Program-made: the position numbers and the translations under genes
In this document: piece by piece, positions 1 to 9,921 of the stretch
Position numbering within the stretch: position 1 is the first letter of the stretch
How the letters are laid out: each line of letters opens with the position of its first letter
The notes under the pieces: generated by a model
Seen by the model: the letters and a program-made list of their open reading frames with translations, nothing else
Told to the model about the DNA's origin: nothing
Database searches by the model: none
Source: Dolichospermum sp. UHCC 0259
GTDB taxonomy: Bacteria > Cyanobacteriota > Cyanobacteriia > Cyanobacteriales > Nostocaceae
Assembly: GCF_009711935.1 (NCBI RefSeq)
Contig: NZ_VIKX01000322.1
Span: forward strand, 1 to 62,353
DNA: 62,353 nt
Direction of reading: 5' to 3'

Positions 1-78
1 TGAGCTTTCAGGTATCCTTTTTTCTATCATACTTTCTGCATGAAGGAAATCCCTGGTTTTCCTGTCAAAATTAACACA
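1..78. other. Sequence interrupting the left IS66 copy
   Basis: Read on the minus strand, the left IS66 copy matches the right-hand copy up to a run ending ...GGAACAACAC and then switches abruptly to unrelated sequence beginning TAGTGTGTTAATTTTGACA. The new sequence could be the end of a second insertion sequence that landed in the IS66 transposase, or a deletion junction. Too little is present to name it. Confidence 0.4.
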
Positions 79-367
79 CTAGTGTTGTTCCTTCTTCTGA
101 AAGAAGATTTTTTTCCTGCTTAAGTTCTGTTTGTGATTCTGACTCCTGTGACGGGTCTTCTTCCTCTAACCCCGATTTTTTTGGGCTTTTGAAGTGGTCT
201 GATGATGGGGGTAGGGAACTATTGCCAGAGTTTTGTTCTAATTTTTCTAGTTGCTCGACTGCTAGTTGATGAAGATTTTCCGCCACTTCCACCAATTTCT
301 GTTTGTCCAGAGATTGGAAGTAGTCTCGGTTCATTTGTGCCAGGTCTTCTTTACTCAGTCGGTTCAT
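71..367 (-). pseudogene. Truncated IS66-family transposase (N-terminal fragment)
   Basis: This 98-residue reading frame starts MNRLSKEDLAQ and matches the first 94 or so residues of the transposase that starts at 61456. It holds the N-terminal coiled-coil region with the SSLPPSSD motif typical of IS66-type transposases (leucine-rich helix followed by a Ser/Pro stretch). Its last few residues (LVC and stop) come from unrelated sequence after the junction near position 78, so the zinc-binding and DDE catalytic parts are missing. It cannot encode an active transposase. The near-perfect match to the intact copy suggests recent transposition or ongoing copy spread. Confidence 0.85.
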
Positions 368-478
368 TCCCTCTTGGCTTCAATTACATTGCGGATTTTT
401 TTACATTACCATATCATGCATACCCCTACTTCTACCTACCCTATAAACTCTCGAAAGTGGGGGGAGAGTGAAAAACTA
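79..478 (-). mobile_element. IS66-family element, 5' fragment (inverted copy)
   Basis: The shared sequence runs from the junction near 78 to about position 478-482, where both copies end in the terminus GTAGTTTTTCACTCTCCCC (read on the minus strand for this copy). Identity with the right copy at 61343 onward stops exactly there, which marks the element's outer end. About 110 bp of leader separates the terminus from the transposase start. The copy is oriented opposite to the right copy, so the two flank the window as inverted repeats. Confidence 0.8.
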
Positions 479-579
479 CGATAAATTATCTGTTAAATTA
501 TTAAATTATCTGCTGTTACTTCTTGACTATTACTGTAACTGTATTTTATCATTTTTCAATATTTACAGACAATTCATCA

Positions 580-708
580 ATCACAATCCTGTAAATCCTA
601 AAATCCTGGACATCCTGATTCAGACAATTACAATTTCAGCATCCCACCAACAACTTACAAATCACAATCCTGTAAATCCTAAAATCCTGGACATCCTGAT
701 TCAGACAA
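580..708. repeat. Two 48-bp direct repeats, ATCCTG-rich
   Basis: A 48-bp unit at 580-627 is repeated at 661-708, 81 bp apart. It begins ATCACAATCCTGTAAATCCT and ends CATCCTGATTCAGACAA. The unit contains internal AATCCTG-like iterations every 8-9 bases, a pattern I know as a dispersed cyanobacterial intergenic repeat. It lies in the gene-free stretch between the IS66 fragment and the WD40/J gene. A reading frame crosses both copies but looks like a repeat artefact. Confidence 0.8.
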
Positions 709-735
709 AAAATATGAATCAGATATTTTCATTAT

Positions 736-765
736 GTTGGGTTGCGTTCCTTAACTCAACCTGTA
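736..765. repeat. Dispersed palindrome, GTTGGGTTGCG...CTCAACCTGTA type
   Basis: A short imperfect inverted repeat of the TTGGGTTG / CAACCTA family. Related copies sit at 29606-29638, 35860-35893, 53650-53684, 55760-55790 and 55803-55836. All are intergenic. Confidence 0.6.
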
Positions 766-778
766 AGATATGAGAACG

Positions 779-2500
779 CTAATTTTTCTTGCTTGAATTT
801 CCTTGATTTTGAAACTTTTGATATGCTTGATTAACTGCTTGCATCGCAGCTTTAGCATTAGTAGAAGTATTAATATCAGGATGATATAATCTAGCTAATC
901 GGAGATAAGCAACTTTTACATCTCGACGAATAGCGTTTGCTTCCACGCCTAAAATTTCCCACCATTCCCCAATTAAAGGTAAATTATCATCCTTGTGAAC
1001 CTGTCGCCAAATTTTGATAGTTCCCGCTTTACCACCACTAATAAGTATTTTACCATCTGTGCTAAAAGTGAGGGGACTAAAACCAGAAATAGATTCTACT
1101 AATTCCCCAGTTTCAATATTCCAAAGTTTAATAATTCCATCTTGACTACTACTAGCAATAATTTTACCATCAGGGTGAATAGCAATACAAGAAATGGCTG
1201 TTGAATGATTTTCTAAAGTAGAGTATAATTCTCCACTACTAAGATTCCATAATTGAATTTTACCATTTGCACAGCCAGTAATTATAGTTTTATTATCTGG
1301 AGTAATTGCTAATGTATTTACTGCTGCTAAATGATGATTAATAATATAATATTGTTTACCAGTTTCTATATCCCAAATTCTCATGGTTGTATCAGCACTA
1401 CCACTCACAATTTTTTTACCATCAGAACTAATAGCAACAGCTAAAACTGCATCTGTATGTCCATTTAAAGTACGTTTGAGTGTTCCCGTGTAGCTTCCCC
1501 AAATTCTAATAGTTTTATCTGTACTAGCACTAACAATAATATTACCATGAGGACTACAAACAAGAGCATTTACAAAACCATTATGACTGTGGGGAGAACT
1601 TAAATAAGATAATGTACCATTATATTTTTTTGTTTCTAATTGCCACTTGCTAATTTTCCGATCTACACTACCACTAATTAACTGTTTACCATCAGGACTA
1701 ATAGCTACAGATAACACAGCTTCAGCTTGTCCAGAAAAAGTATATAGTAGTTTTCCAGTTAGCAAATTCCATAAATTCACTTGTCTGTCATCACTACCAC
1801 TAACTAAGGTCTTATTATCAGGATGAATAGCTACATCATTAACATTAGATTTGTGTCCTTTCAGAGTTTTTACACATTGCCAAACTTCCTTTGATGGGGA
1901 GTTTATTGTTGAGATTTTTTGTTCATTTTCAGGGAATTTATGATTAAATGTAGCTTTTAATTGTTGTAATTCATCATCAATTTCTAAATTTGTAAATTTA
2001 GCATTTAGATCATCACTAGATAACTCTATTAATGCTTCAAAATAATAATCATTTTGCAAAACCTTTTCCTCCATACGTTCAAAAAGCTGCATGGGAGTTT
2101 CTTGGAATTGCGAATTATCTAATAATTTTACTACACCATAACTAGCAAGTCCCAAAACCGCACCAATTCCTGCCATTGGTACAGTACCAATACCAAAAGC
2201 TAAACCAAGTTTAGGGGCAACAAATCCGATATTACCGATAATATTAGAAATACCAAAACCACTAATAGCACCTATTCCCATTGTGCCACAAACGGTGGAA
2301 TCTCCTTCCATAATTCCTGTAAAAGCACCATAAACAGCAGCACCAACAACCGCACCTACAGCAGTTACAGAAGTTGCGCCTATTCCTACCGCACCAAAAC
2401 CTCCAGCAATGCCAATACCTCCCACAGTAGAGGAAATGCCCGCACCTGTTAATATTCCAGTGGTGATAAAAGCTGCACCTGTTGAAGAACTTGCTTTCAT
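779..2500 (-). CDS. WD40-repeat protein with C-terminal J domain
   Basis: This 573-residue protein has three parts. Residues 1-125 are very rich in Gly/Ala/Ile and hydrophobic, so they may insert in a membrane. Residues about 205-505 carry about seven WD40 blades, seen as repeated GH...SPDGK..SGS.D..I..W units, which form a beta-propeller for protein binding. Residues 513-573 are a J domain with the HPD motif at 540-542, the signature that stimulates Hsp70/DnaK ATPase. The architecture suggests a membrane-linked scaffold that brings DnaK to a partner held by the propeller. That role is inference. It is followed on the same strand by nothing related and reads toward the IS66 fragment. Start chosen at the ATG giving MKASSSTG. 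Confidence 0.85.
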   Translation of the reverse strand: MKASSSTGAAFITTGILTGAGISSTVGGIGIAGGFGAVGIGATSVTAVGAVVGAAVYGAFTGIMEGDSTVCGTMGIGAISGFGISNIIGNIGFVAPKLGLAFGIGTVPMAGIGAVLGLASYGVVKLLDNSQFQETPMQLFERMEEKVLQNDYYFEALIELSSDDLNAKFTNLEIDDELQQLKATFNHKFPENEQKISTINSPSKEVWQCVKTLKGHKSNVNDVAIHPDNKTLVSGSDDRQVNLWNLLTGKLLYTFSGQAEAVLSVAISPDGKQLISGSVDRKISKWQLETKKYNGTLSYLSSPHSHNGFVNALVCSPHGNIIVSASTDKTIRIWGSYTGTLKRTLNGHTDAVLAVAISSDGKKIVSGSADTTMRIWDIETGKQYYIINHHLAAVNTLAITPDNKTIITGCANGKIQLWNLSSGELYSTLENHSTAISCIAIHPDGKIIASSSQDGIIKLWNIETGELVESISGFSPLTFSTDGKILISGGKAGTIKIWRQVHKDDNLPLIGEWWEILGVEANAIRRDVKVAYLRLARLYHPDINTSTNAKAAMQAVNQAYQKFQNQGNSSKKN

Positions 2501-2600
2501 GGCTTATGAGTGTCAATTTGATTAGATGAATACAATACAAATGTTGAGACAATTGATAATTACTCTTTTAAAAAAGACACAAAAACGCAATAAAAAACCC

Positions 2601-2626
2601 TTTGCGTCTTTGCGTCTTTGCGTGAG
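2601..2626. repeat. CGCAAAG short repeat
   Basis: Three near-tandem TTTGCGTC units lie just beyond the 3' end of gcvP. The same CGCAAAGACGCAAAG-type repeat recurs at 5573-5600, 6823-6840, 20800-20820, 33237-33277 and 35903-35927, always between genes. Confidence 0.6.
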
Positions 2627-2631
2627 ACTAT

Positions 2632-5490
2632 TTAACTATAAGCCTCCATCGGTAAACAAGAACAAACAAAATTCCTATCCCCAAAAGCAGCATCTATTCT
2701 CCCCACACTTGGCCAGAACTTATATTCCTTATTCCAAAGTGCAGGATAAGCAGCTTGTTCACGGGAATAGGGATGATTCCATTCCCCAACAATCAAACTT
2801 TCCGCAGTGTGAGGTGCATTTTTCAAAAGATTATCTTGAATGTCCATTTTACCAGATTCAATTGCCGCAACTTCCTCACGAATCGCAATCAAAGCATCAC
2901 AAAAACGATCTAATTCCTGTTTAGATTCACTTTCCGTTGGTTCTACCATAATTGTCCCAGCAACAGGCCAAGAAACAGTAGGTGCATGAAAACCATAATC
3001 CATTAACCGCTTCGCAACATCATCAATTTCAATCTGCGCTGATTTCTTCAAACTTCGCAAATCTAAAATACATTCATGTGCGACTAAACCATTTTTTCCC
3101 TGATACAAAACCGGATAATATGACTCTAATTTCTTAGCGATGTAATTAGCATTCAAAATGGCAATTTTGGTTGCTTCCGTCAACCCATCTGCACCCATCA
3201 TGATAATATACATCCAAGAAATCACTAAGATACTGGCACTACCCCAAGGTGCAGCGGAAACAGCACCCAAATCACCACCCATTCTCACCACAGAATGTCC
3301 TGGTAAAAACGGGACAAGGTGTGAAGCGACACCAATGGGACCCATACCAGGACCACCACCACCATGAGGAATACAGAAAGTTTTGTGTAAATTCAAATGA
3401 CAGACATCTGCACCAATATCACCAGGACGACAAATACCAACTTGGGCATTCATATTAGCCCCGTCCATGTAAACTTGTCCACCGTGACTATGAATTACCG
3501 CACAAATTTCTTGAATTGCTTCTTCAAATACCCCATGAGTTGATGGATATGTCACCATTAAAGCTGCAAGTTCATTGCTATGTTTTTCAGCTTTGGCTTT
3601 TAAATCTTCAACATCAATATTACCATGATCATCACAAGCAACTCCCACAACTTTCATTCCACACATTACCGCACTCGCGGGATTTGTTCCATGTGCAGAT
3701 TGAGGAATTAAACAAATATTTCTGTGTCCTTCTCCACGACTTTGGTGATATTCATGAATTACCAAAAGTCCCGCATATTCACCTTGAGAACCTGCATTTG
3801 GTTGTAAGGAAATTCCCGCAAAACCTGTAATTTCTCCTAACCATGCTTCTAGCTGTTGGAAGAGAATTTGATAACCTCTAGTTTGGGAAATTGGCGCAAA
3901 AGGATGGATTTTCCCAAATTCTGCCCAAGTTACGGGAATCATTTCTGAAGTTGCGTTTAACTTCATCGTACAAGAACCCAAGGGAATCATCGAAGTTGTT
4001 AATGATAAATCCTTGCTTTCTAGTTGATGTAAATAACGTAATAACTCGGTTTCTGAATGGTAACGGTTGAAAACTGGATGAGTGAGGTATTTACTTTCAC
4101 GTGATAATTGAGAATTAGAAACTGGTAATTCTGACACAGTAAAAGGTAATTCATCTTTCAGCGCGAAAATTTGCCAAAGGTCAATTAAATCTACTTCGGT
4201 GGTAGTTTCATCTAAGGAAATACCCACAGTTGAATTATCAAAAATTCTCAAATTGATATTTCTCTCATTCGCAGCGTCGAGAATTGCTTCTAATCTGGTA
4301 TTTCCTAATTCTACACGCAAGGTATCAAAGAAGTTTTCAGAACTGATTTTATAACCTAACTTTTTCAGTCCATTTGCTAAAGTTGCGGTAAGTTCATGGA
4401 TATTTTGAGCGATCGCTCTCAGTCCATCGGGTCCATGATACACTGCATACATACTCGCCATCACTGCCAATAATACCTGCGCTGTGCAAATATTACTGGT
4501 GGCTTTATCTCTGCGGATGTGTTGTTCACGGGTTTGCAACGCTAAACGATATGCAGGTTTACCATGAATATCTTTTGATACCCCCACAATACGCCCTGGA
4601 ACGAGCCGTTTATACTCTTCCTTCGTGGCAAAATAAGCAGCGTGTGGTCCCCCAAAGCCCAAGGGAATACCAAAGCGTTGGGTACTGCCTACTGCTATAT
4701 CAGCCCCTAATTCACCGGGAGGTGTAAGTAATGTTAAGCTTAAAGGATCTGCGGCTATTGTCACCAATGCACCCTGAGCATGAGACTTTGTGATAAAATT
4801 GCGGTAATCATAAATTGTGCCGTCAGTTGCGGGATATTGCAGAACTGCACCAAAGATAGTTTCGGTAAAATCAAAACTTTGATGATCACCGATAATGATG
4901 TTTATACCCAAAGGTTTAGCGCGTGTTTGCAAAACATCAATGGTTTGAGGATGACATTCACTAGAAACAAAATAGTTAAGGGATTTGTTTTTGCAGACAC
5001 CATAGCTCATACTCATCGCTTCTGCGGCTGCTGTCCCTTCGTCAAGTAAAGAAGCGTTAGCAATTTCTAAACCAGTTAAATCTATAATCATCGTTTGGAA
5101 ATTTAATAACGCTTCCAAACGTCCTTGGGCAATTTCTGGCTGATAAGGGGTGTATGCTGTATACCAACCGGGGTTTTCTAAGATGTTACGTTGAATGACG
5201 GTAGGAGTAATACAGTCATAATATCCCATACCGATAAATGAGCGATAAACCTGGTTTTTATCAGCTATTTGCTTTAATTTTGCCAGCGCTGCGTATTCGC
5301 TTTGTGCTGCTGGTAGATTTAGGGTTTGATGAAAGCGGATTGCCTGTGGTACTGTTTTATCAATGAGATCATCAAGGTGGGAAAGACCTAAGATATCAAG
5401 CATTTGCTGAACATCATCAGGGTTTGGTCCAATGTGTCTTTGTGCAAAGTTGTCTGATTTTTGACTAGTGCGCGGGGGATTAGCTACCAC
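2632..5490 (-). CDS. gcvP: Glycine dehydrogenase (decarboxylating), P-protein
   Basis: GcvP is the PLP-dependent P-protein of the glycine cleavage system. It decarboxylates glycine and passes the aminomethyl group to the lipoyl arm of GcvH; in cyanobacteria it also handles photorespiratory glycine. The protein is 952 residues, the usual length for the single-chain form. The N-terminus has the family motif QRHIGPN, and the PLP-binding lysine lies in [16 protein letters not shown] at about residue 703, followed by the glycine-rich loop. Two halves with related folds are evident. The gcvT and gcvH genes that often sit beside gcvP in cyanobacteria are not here; trhO is the upstream neighbour on the same strand. 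I saw no glycine riboswitch in the 256-bp leader. Confidence 0.97.
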   Translation of the reverse strand: MVANPPRTSQKSDNFAQRHIGPNPDDVQQMLDILGLSHLDDLIDKTVPQAIRFHQTLNLPAAQSEYAALAKLKQIADKNQVYRSFIGMGYYDCITPTVIQRNILENPGWYTAYTPYQPEIAQGRLEALLNFQTMIIDLTGLEIANASLLDEGTAAAEAMSMSYGVCKNKSLNYFVSSECHPQTIDVLQTRAKPLGINIIIGDHQSFDFTETIFGAVLQYPATDGTIYDYRNFITKSHAQGALVTIAADPLSLTLLTPPGELGADIAVGSTQRFGIPLGFGGPHAAYFATKEEYKRLVPGRIVGVSKDIHGKPAYRLALQTREQHIRRDKATSNICTAQVLLAVMASMYAVYHGPDGLRAIAQNIHELTATLANGLKKLGYKISSENFFDTLRVELGNTRLEAILDAANERNINLRIFDNSTVGISLDETTTEVDLIDLWQIFALKDELPFTVSELPVSNSQLSRESKYLTHPVFNRYHSETELLRYLHQLESKDLSLTTSMIPLGSCTMKLNATSEMIPVTWAEFGKIHPFAPISQTRGYQILFQQLEAWLGEITGFAGISLQPNAGSQGEYAGLLVIHEYHQSRGEGHRNICLIPQSAHGTNPASAVMCGMKVVGVACDDHGNIDVEDLKAKAEKHSNELAALMVTYPSTHGVFEEAIQEICAVIHSHGGQVYMDGANMNAQVGICRPGDIGADVCHLNLHKTFCIPHGGGGPGMGPIGVASHLVPFLPGHSVVRMGGDLGAVSAAPWGSASILVISWMYIIMMGADGLTEATKIAILNANYIAKKLESYYPVLYQGKNGLVAHECILDLRSLKKSAQIEIDDVAKRLMDYGFHAPTVSWPVAGTIMVEPTESESKQELDRFCDALIAIREEVAAIESGKMDIQDNLLKNAPHTAESLIVGEWNHPYSREQAAYPALWNKEYKFWPSVGRIDAAFGDRNFVCSCLPMEAYS

Positions 5491-5572
5491 AAATTGTTCT
5501 CCAAAGGTTTCTGTATTAATATATTGTAATGATCACTTTTGGATATTAGGGTTTTTTTTATATCTTGATTTT

Positions 5573-5600
5573 GTTTCGCGCAAAGACGCAAAGGAAGAAA
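5573..5600. repeat. CGCAAAGACGCAAAG repeat
   Basis: The sequence TTTCGCGCAAAGACGCAAAG lies in the gcvP upstream region and has relatives at several other intergenic sites in the window, notably 33237-33277. Confidence 0.55.
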
Positions 5601-5644
5601 CCTTGAGATTATACTTAAAATAGCTTTGTCTTTGGATTCTATAG

Positions 5645-5673
5645 GTAGGGGTTTAGCAGTGCTAAACCCTTAC
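5645..5673. repeat. Palindrome GTAGGGGTTTAGC...GCTAAACCCTTAC
   Basis: A near-perfect inverted repeat with 12-13-bp arms between trhO and gcvP. A second member of the family lies at 21203-21232. It could fold as a hairpin in RNA from either strand but has no T-run, so I call it a dispersed repeat rather than a terminator. Confidence 0.65.
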
Positions 5674-5746
5674 ACATCTAGGTTATTTATAATTTTGTAA
5701 AAGTCCATATTTCTGTCGTGTTTAGCATCATCTAAAATCCAAAAAT

Positions 5747-6649
5747 TTAAGCGTTGCTTGAATTTATTGATTGGTAATGTTGCCATTTTTGCTGTAGTCG
5801 CTTTCTTTTGTCGGGTGTTAAGCTATGGAAACAGTGAGGACAGGAAATATTTTTTTCATATTCTGGGGAAGTTTTATCTGCTTCAGAAATGGGATATCCA
5901 CAACAAAAGCATAATTCCTGATTTCCTGCTTCTAAGTCATGACTAACTGTGACTCTTTGATCAAAAATAAAACATTCTCCTTCCCATAAACTTTCTTCTT
6001 GGGGAACTTCTTCTAGATATTTAAGAATGCCTCCTTTAAGGTGATAAACTTCTTCAAAACCTTGAGAAAGTAAATAAGATGAGGCTTTTTCACAACGAAT
6101 ACCTCCAGTACAAAACATGGCTACTTTTTTATGTTTTTTGGGATCAAGATGTTGTTGTACATATTCGGGAAAGTCTCTAAATATTTGAGTTTGGGGATTT
6201 TTTGCACCTTTAAAAGTCCCAATGGTAACTTCATAATCATTGCGGGTATCAATGACTGTGACTTCTGGATTAGAAATTAAATCATTCCAATCTTCTGGTT
6301 TTACATAAGTTCCTACTTTTTCACTGGGGTTAACTTCTGGTAATCCCAAAGTCACAATTTCTGGCTTTAACCGAATTTTCAACCGTTCAAATGGGGAAAT
6401 TTCTGTGTAAGATTCTTTATGTTCTAAATCTGCAAACCGTGAATCATTGCGAAGAAAGGCTAAAACTGTGTCAATTTGCTGACGAGAACCGGCAATTGTG
6501 CCGTTAATCCCTTCTTGTGCTAGTAAAATAGTTCCTTTTATCCCTTGTGATTGACAAAAGGATAATAAGGCTGTTTGCAGTTCGCTACAATCAGGTATAT
6601 TCACAAATTTATATAGTGCAGCAACAACTGTCTGATTTTCTTGGTTCAT
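5747..6649 (-). CDS. trhO: tRNA uridine(34) hydroxylase, rhodanese-like (TrhO/YceA)
   Basis: TrhO hydroxylates uridine 34 in certain tRNA anticodons, an oxygen-dependent step toward 5-oxyacetyl-type wobble modifications. The 300-residue protein has the N-terminal acylphosphatase-like domain (residues 1-95, with [13 protein letters not shown]) and a rhodanese domain whose active-site loop is [11 protein letters not shown], with the catalytic cysteine at residue 180. The C-terminal part carries several cysteines (CFCCGYP and CPHC) that look zinc-binding, as in the longer members of the family. It is transcribed in the same direction as gcvP but 256 bp apart, so co-transcription is uncertain. 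A tRNA-Ala gene follows on the other strand, which may be coincidence. Confidence 0.93.
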   Translation of the reverse strand: MNQENQTVVAALYKFVNIPDCSELQTALLSFCQSQGIKGTILLAQEGINGTIAGSRQQIDTVLAFLRNDSRFADLEHKESYTEISPFERLKIRLKPEIVTLGLPEVNPSEKVGTYVKPEDWNDLISNPEVTVIDTRNDYEVTIGTFKGAKNPQTQIFRDFPEYVQQHLDPKKHKKVAMFCTGGIRCEKASSYLLSQGFEEVYHLKGGILKYLEEVPQEESLWEGECFIFDQRVTVSHDLEAGNQELCFCCGYPISEADKTSPEYEKNISCPHCFHSLTPDKRKRLQQKWQHYQSINSSNA

Positions 6650-6728
6650 GGTCTTGGCAAATTAATAATAATAGTTTATGATAATGTGGTTATGTAAAAT
6701 AAGCCCTTTTTACATAAAAAACAGACTT

Positions 6729-6801
6729 GGGGGTTTAGCTCAGTTGGTAGAGCGCCTGCTTTGCAAGCAGGATGTCAGCGGTTCGAGTCCGCTAACCTCC
6801 A
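6729..6801 (+). tRNA. tRNA-Ala (anticodon UGC)
   Basis: The 73-base cloverleaf reads from GGGGGTTTAGCTC to CTAACCTCCA. The acceptor stem GGGGGTT pairs with AACCTCC with one G-U pair. The anticodon stem CCTGC/GCAGG encloses the loop TTTGCAA, giving anticodon TGC (alanine). The T loop GGTTCGAGTCC is canonical. CCA is not encoded. It sits alone between trhO and a methyltransferase. Confidence 0.97.
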
Positions 6802-6869
6802 TTGATTCTCATGAATATATCTCACGCAAAGGCGCAAAGAATAAAAGCCATATTTCAATTCAGCAAACT

Positions 6870-7502
6870 CTAATTATGTTTAAATATTAGCGAAAAGTTA
6901 TTTGCTGGCATGGGATGAGTTTGGTGCAATTTCAGATTTTGTGCTTCAGCAGCTTTAACTACATCTTCTAGGTTACGCACTCCCCAGTCTGGATTTTGTG
7001 CCTGTAAAGATTCATCAAATTCCGCATTACTGGGTGCAGTATGTTCGCCATTTTGTTTGTATGGCCCATATAAATAGAGGATACCATCAGGTGGCAAAAT
7101 GCGTCCAGCTCCTGCCATTAGTCCTAAACAGGCTGACCAAGGGGAAATATGAATCATATTAATATTGACAATAGCAGTAATAGGAGGCTCTGGTAATGGC
7201 TCTGTTTCTACTGGCCATGTTGGTGAACTAGCATTTAAATCTAGGGGTGGTTGCATGGCTTCACACGGTAGAAATTCAGCCCATGCGCTAATACTAGCAC
7301 GCAGTTCTGGGTTAGGGTCGGAAGGTAGCCATTGCCGAGGTGCAAGGTGGTAGGAGAAAAATGTAGCGTGTTCACCTGTACCACTGGCTATTTCTAAAAT
7401 AGTTCCATGTTGAGGCAGTATTTGTAAAAGCAATTCTAGAATCGGTTCGCGGTTGCGTTGGGTTGCGGGGGCAAATTTTCGCTGGTCTGGTGGTGTGTTC
7501 AT
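6870..7502 (-). CDS. DUF938 SAM-dependent methyltransferase-like protein
   Basis: This 210-residue protein matches the DUF938 family, a class I methyltransferase fold of unknown substrate. The SAM-binding motif I is seen as LEIASGTGEH near residue 38, followed by an acidic SDPNPE motif at the end of the second strand. The conserved family opening, in which a short polar stretch (FAPATQRNREPI) precedes the Rossmann fold, is present. The gene stands alone, convergent with the tRNA-Ala gene and divergent from the acyltransferase. Function remains unknown; the family is widespread in proteobacteria and cyanobacteria. Confidence 0.85.
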   Translation of the reverse strand: MNTPPDQRKFAPATQRNREPILELLLQILPQHGTILEIASGTGEHATFFSYHLAPRQWLPSDPNPELRASISAWAEFLPCEAMQPPLDLNASSPTWPVETEPLPEPPITAIVNINMIHISPWSACLGLMAGAGRILPPDGILYLYGPYKQNGEHTAPSNAEFDESLQAQNPDWGVRNLEDVVKAAEAQNLKLHQTHPMPANNFSLIFKHN

Positions 7503-7547
7503 ATCGGGCGAGCATTCACTATGATAATTAAATTAGCAGCGATAGGT

Positions 7548-7646
7548 ATTCAGCTATCAGCAGTCAGCCAAGAGCAGGAATCGCAAAAAAGGGAAGCTTT
7601 AATTACCTGTATTTCCGCTTTAAAAGCTGACGACTGACGGCTGAAT
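7548..7646. repeat. Long imperfect inverted repeat overlapping an annotated start
   Basis: ATTCAGCTATCAGCAGTCAGC at 7548-7568 is matched by its inverted relative GCTGACGACTGACGGCTGAAT at 7626-7646, 17 of 21 positions pairing. The right arm covers the ATG at 7645. It belongs to the AGCTGA/CAGTCAG repeat type common between cyanobacterial genes. Confidence 0.6.
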
Positions 7647-9102
7647 GCTCACCTCAATTTTAGCTTTTTTTGTCACACCACAGGAGAACAACTTGCCTAA
7701 ATCTATTCATTCTACCCAACCTCCCCTGAAATTTATTCCCCAACTTCATAATCCCTTTGTGGTTAAAGTTGTGTCTTGGTTTTTGCCTTTGATTTTGCGG
7801 GTGAGAACTAGACCTTGGCTACCTGCGGGTATTGTCAAGGTTGAAGCCAAAAATGCGGAAGTCTTGGCTAAATTATACCACGAATTTCAAGCAGGTAAAG
7901 TTCGATTTTTAATTGCTTTCCGTCACCCAGAGGTGGAAGATCCTCTATCTATGTTATACCTGCTCTCACGGATTGTCCCCAAGGTGGCAAGGGAAAAAGG
8001 TATTAGTCTCAAATACCCTGTTCACAGTCATTTTATGTATGAAAGAGGAATGACTTTATGGGCAGGAAATTGGTTGGGATGGTTATTTTCTCGACTGGGT
8101 GGTGTACCGATTCGTAGGGGGAAACGCGTAGACAGAAACGCTATCCAGATGGCCAGGGAATTATTGGCCAATGCAGAAATGCCGATAGCGATCGCTCCTG
8201 AAGGTGGTACAAATGGACATAGTAGTATAGTTAGTCCTTTAGAACCGGGTGTAGCACAATTGGGTTTTTGGTGTGTGGAAGATTTAAAAAAGGCTAACCG
8301 CGAAGAACAGGTTTTTATTATTCCTATTGGCATTAAATATAGATATGTTAATCCCCCTTGGCAAAAAATAGATTGGCTTTTATCTAAATTGGAAGCTGAT
8401 AGCGGTTTACCTATGACGGAATTTAGTCAAACTGGAAAGGACAGGGAAGGAATTTTATATCAGCGGGTTTTGCGTTTAGCTGAATATCTAATTTCAGAAA
8501 TGGAGGAATTTTATCACCGTTTCTATCATCAAGAATTTCCAGAAATTATCAGTTCAGAAGTTTCTATAAATGAAGTTTTAATTACTAGATTACACCGGTT
8601 AATGGATACGGCTTTAAAAATTACAGAACAGTATTTTAATGTCCAGTCTCAAGGTAATTTTATTGATAGATGTCGCCGTTTAGAGGATGCTGGTTGGAAT
8701 TATATTTATCGAGATGATATTGCCGATATTCCCAGTTTACCACCTTTCAAACGTGGTTTAGCTGATTGGATAGCCCAAGAAGCAGATTTAAAAATGCAGC
8801 ACATGAGAATTGCGGAAAGTTTTGTCGCGGTTACTGCTGATTATATTCTCGAAAAACCCACACCAGAAAGATTTGCAGAAACCCTTTTATTAATGTTTGA
8901 TATGTTGTCTCGCATTCAGGATTCTACTTTACCAGGAAGGCCGCGTTTAGGTTTAAAACAAGCCATGATTTTTGTTGGTGAACCGATTAATGTGAATACA
9001 AGATGGGAAAATTGTCAAGGGAATAAACAAGCTTTGCGTAAGGGTGTGAGTGAGTTGACGCAGGATTTACAGGTGATGTTGGAGGGGTTAATTAAGGATT
9101 AA
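7645..9102 (+). CDS. Glycerolipid acyltransferase-like protein (PlsC family)
   Basis: The 485-residue protein resembles the acyl-glycerol-phosphate acyltransferase superfamily, which transfers acyl chains to lysophospholipids at the membrane. The catalytic HX4D motif appears as RHPEVED near residue 95, and the downstream substrate motif as APEGGTNG near residue 190. It is about twice the size of a simple PlsC, with a helical C-terminal extension of unknown role, as seen in other cyanobacterial members. The ATG at 7645 lies inside a repeat arm and has no clear ribosome site. A TTG at 7693, in frame and 6 bases after GGAG, would give a protein 16 residues shorter and is a credible true start. 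The exact substrate is unknown. Confidence 0.82.
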   Translation: MLTSILAFFVTPQENNLPKSIHSTQPPLKFIPQLHNPFVVKVVSWFLPLILRVRTRPWLPAGIVKVEAKNAEVLAKLYHEFQAGKVRFLIAFRHPEVEDPLSMLYLLSRIVPKVAREKGISLKYPVHSHFMYERGMTLWAGNWLGWLFSRLGGVPIRRGKRVDRNAIQMARELLANAEMPIAIAPEGGTNGHSSIVSPLEPGVAQLGFWCVEDLKKANREEQVFIIPIGIKYRYVNPPWQKIDWLLSKLEADSGLPMTEFSQTGKDREGILYQRVLRLAEYLISEMEEFYHRFYHQEFPEIISSEVSINEVLITRLHRLMDTALKITEQYFNVQSQGNFIDRCRRLEDAGWNYIYRDDIADIPSLPPFKRGLADWIAQEADLKMQHMRIAESFVAVTADYILEKPTPERFAETLLLMFDMLSRIQDSTLPGRPRLGLKQAMIFVGEPINVNTRWENCQGNKQALRKGVSELTQDLQVMLEGLIKD

Positions 9103-9226
9103 GTTCCACGCTTCAGACGCATAAAGTGAATAAGTTTTTTTGCACTTCATACCAATTAGAAATTATGTTTTCAGAGCGCATTTTTTCTATTTTACTACTT
9201 TATCAATGCGTAAGTCCTATTTTCTA

Positions 9227-9874
9227 TCATTTTACTATTTCGGCAATTTTGCACAGAATTCGACAGGCAGATTCTAATTCGTTTTGGGTAGCCAGTGGCG
9301 CAAATACTCGTGATATGGCATATTGTTGATTTTCTAGTTTGACAAACACAATATCGTCACCATTGGTTAACATTCCAAAATTAGGTAAATCAGTGTTGGG
9401 ACTAGCCATTAAGTAAGCCAGGGTTTGTGGCAATGCTGACCACACTGATAACATGGTTTTTTTTGATTCTAAAACAATTATCCATAAGCGGTCTTGCAAT
9501 ACCAGTAAATCTATTCGACCCTGGAGAGTTTCTTCGCTATCAGCTATTGTTATTTGCACAGATTCTTCTGCTTTGATGCGAAAAGGTGGATCATATAAAC
9601 CGGCAACGGTAAGTAATGGAGAAACGAGTAATAGCATCACCGTACTTTCTAATAAATGTCCACCTGAACGATGATAAAGATAACGTTTCCAGAGAATTTC
9701 TAGGTTGGTGCGGTCATTAGAGTTAATCTCAGGTAATTGATTATGCCATTCTGTAAAAAAATTCTGAGATTCATTGCGACTCAAGCCAAATCGTTTTTCT
9801 GCTTCAGCGATGGTGGTAATAGTTTCAGTAACGGCTAGTGTTTGCATGGTGGATTTTTGTCTCAGTAGTTGCAT
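9227..9874 (-). CDS. PD-(D/E)XK nuclease-like protein (type I restriction R-like)
   Basis: The 215-residue protein is a stand-alone nuclease-like domain of the kind often labelled restriction endonuclease subunit R in cyanobacteria. The likely PD-(D/E)XK core is GRIDLLVLQDRLWIIVLESKK-like: Asp in RIDLLV and the Glu-x-Lys in LESKK. There is no helicase domain and no methylase or specificity gene beside it, so it is not a complete restriction system. Start is the ATG giving MQLLRQ; a second ATG nine codons later (9847) is also possible. It opens an accessory stretch that continues to 17764. The nuclease assignment is by motif only, and activity is unproven. Confidence 0.65.
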   Translation of the reverse strand: MQLLRQKSTMQTLAVTETITTIAEAEKRFGLSRNESQNFFTEWHNQLPEINSNDRTNLEILWKRYLYHRSGGHLLESTVMLLLVSPLLTVAGLYDPPFRIKAEESVQITIADSEETLQGRIDLLVLQDRLWIIVLESKKTMLSVWSALPQTLAYLMASPNTDLPNFGMLTNGDDIVFVKLENQQYAISRVFAPLATQNELESACRILCKIAEIVK

Positions 9875-9921
9875 CTACGATAAAATAATTTCACCGACCT
9901 GATTTTATCTAAAACTCTATT

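Noticed and set aside
468-773. A 101-codon frame across the two 48-bp repeats
   Set aside because: It is made largely of the repeat itself, has no family features and no good start signal.
5491-5746. Glycine riboswitch before gcvP
   Set aside because: I found no tandem glycine-aptamer motifs, only a CGCAAAG repeat and a palindrome.
9227-9874. A complete restriction-modification system
   Set aside because: Only a single nuclease-like domain is seen, with no methylase, specificity or helicase gene nearby.
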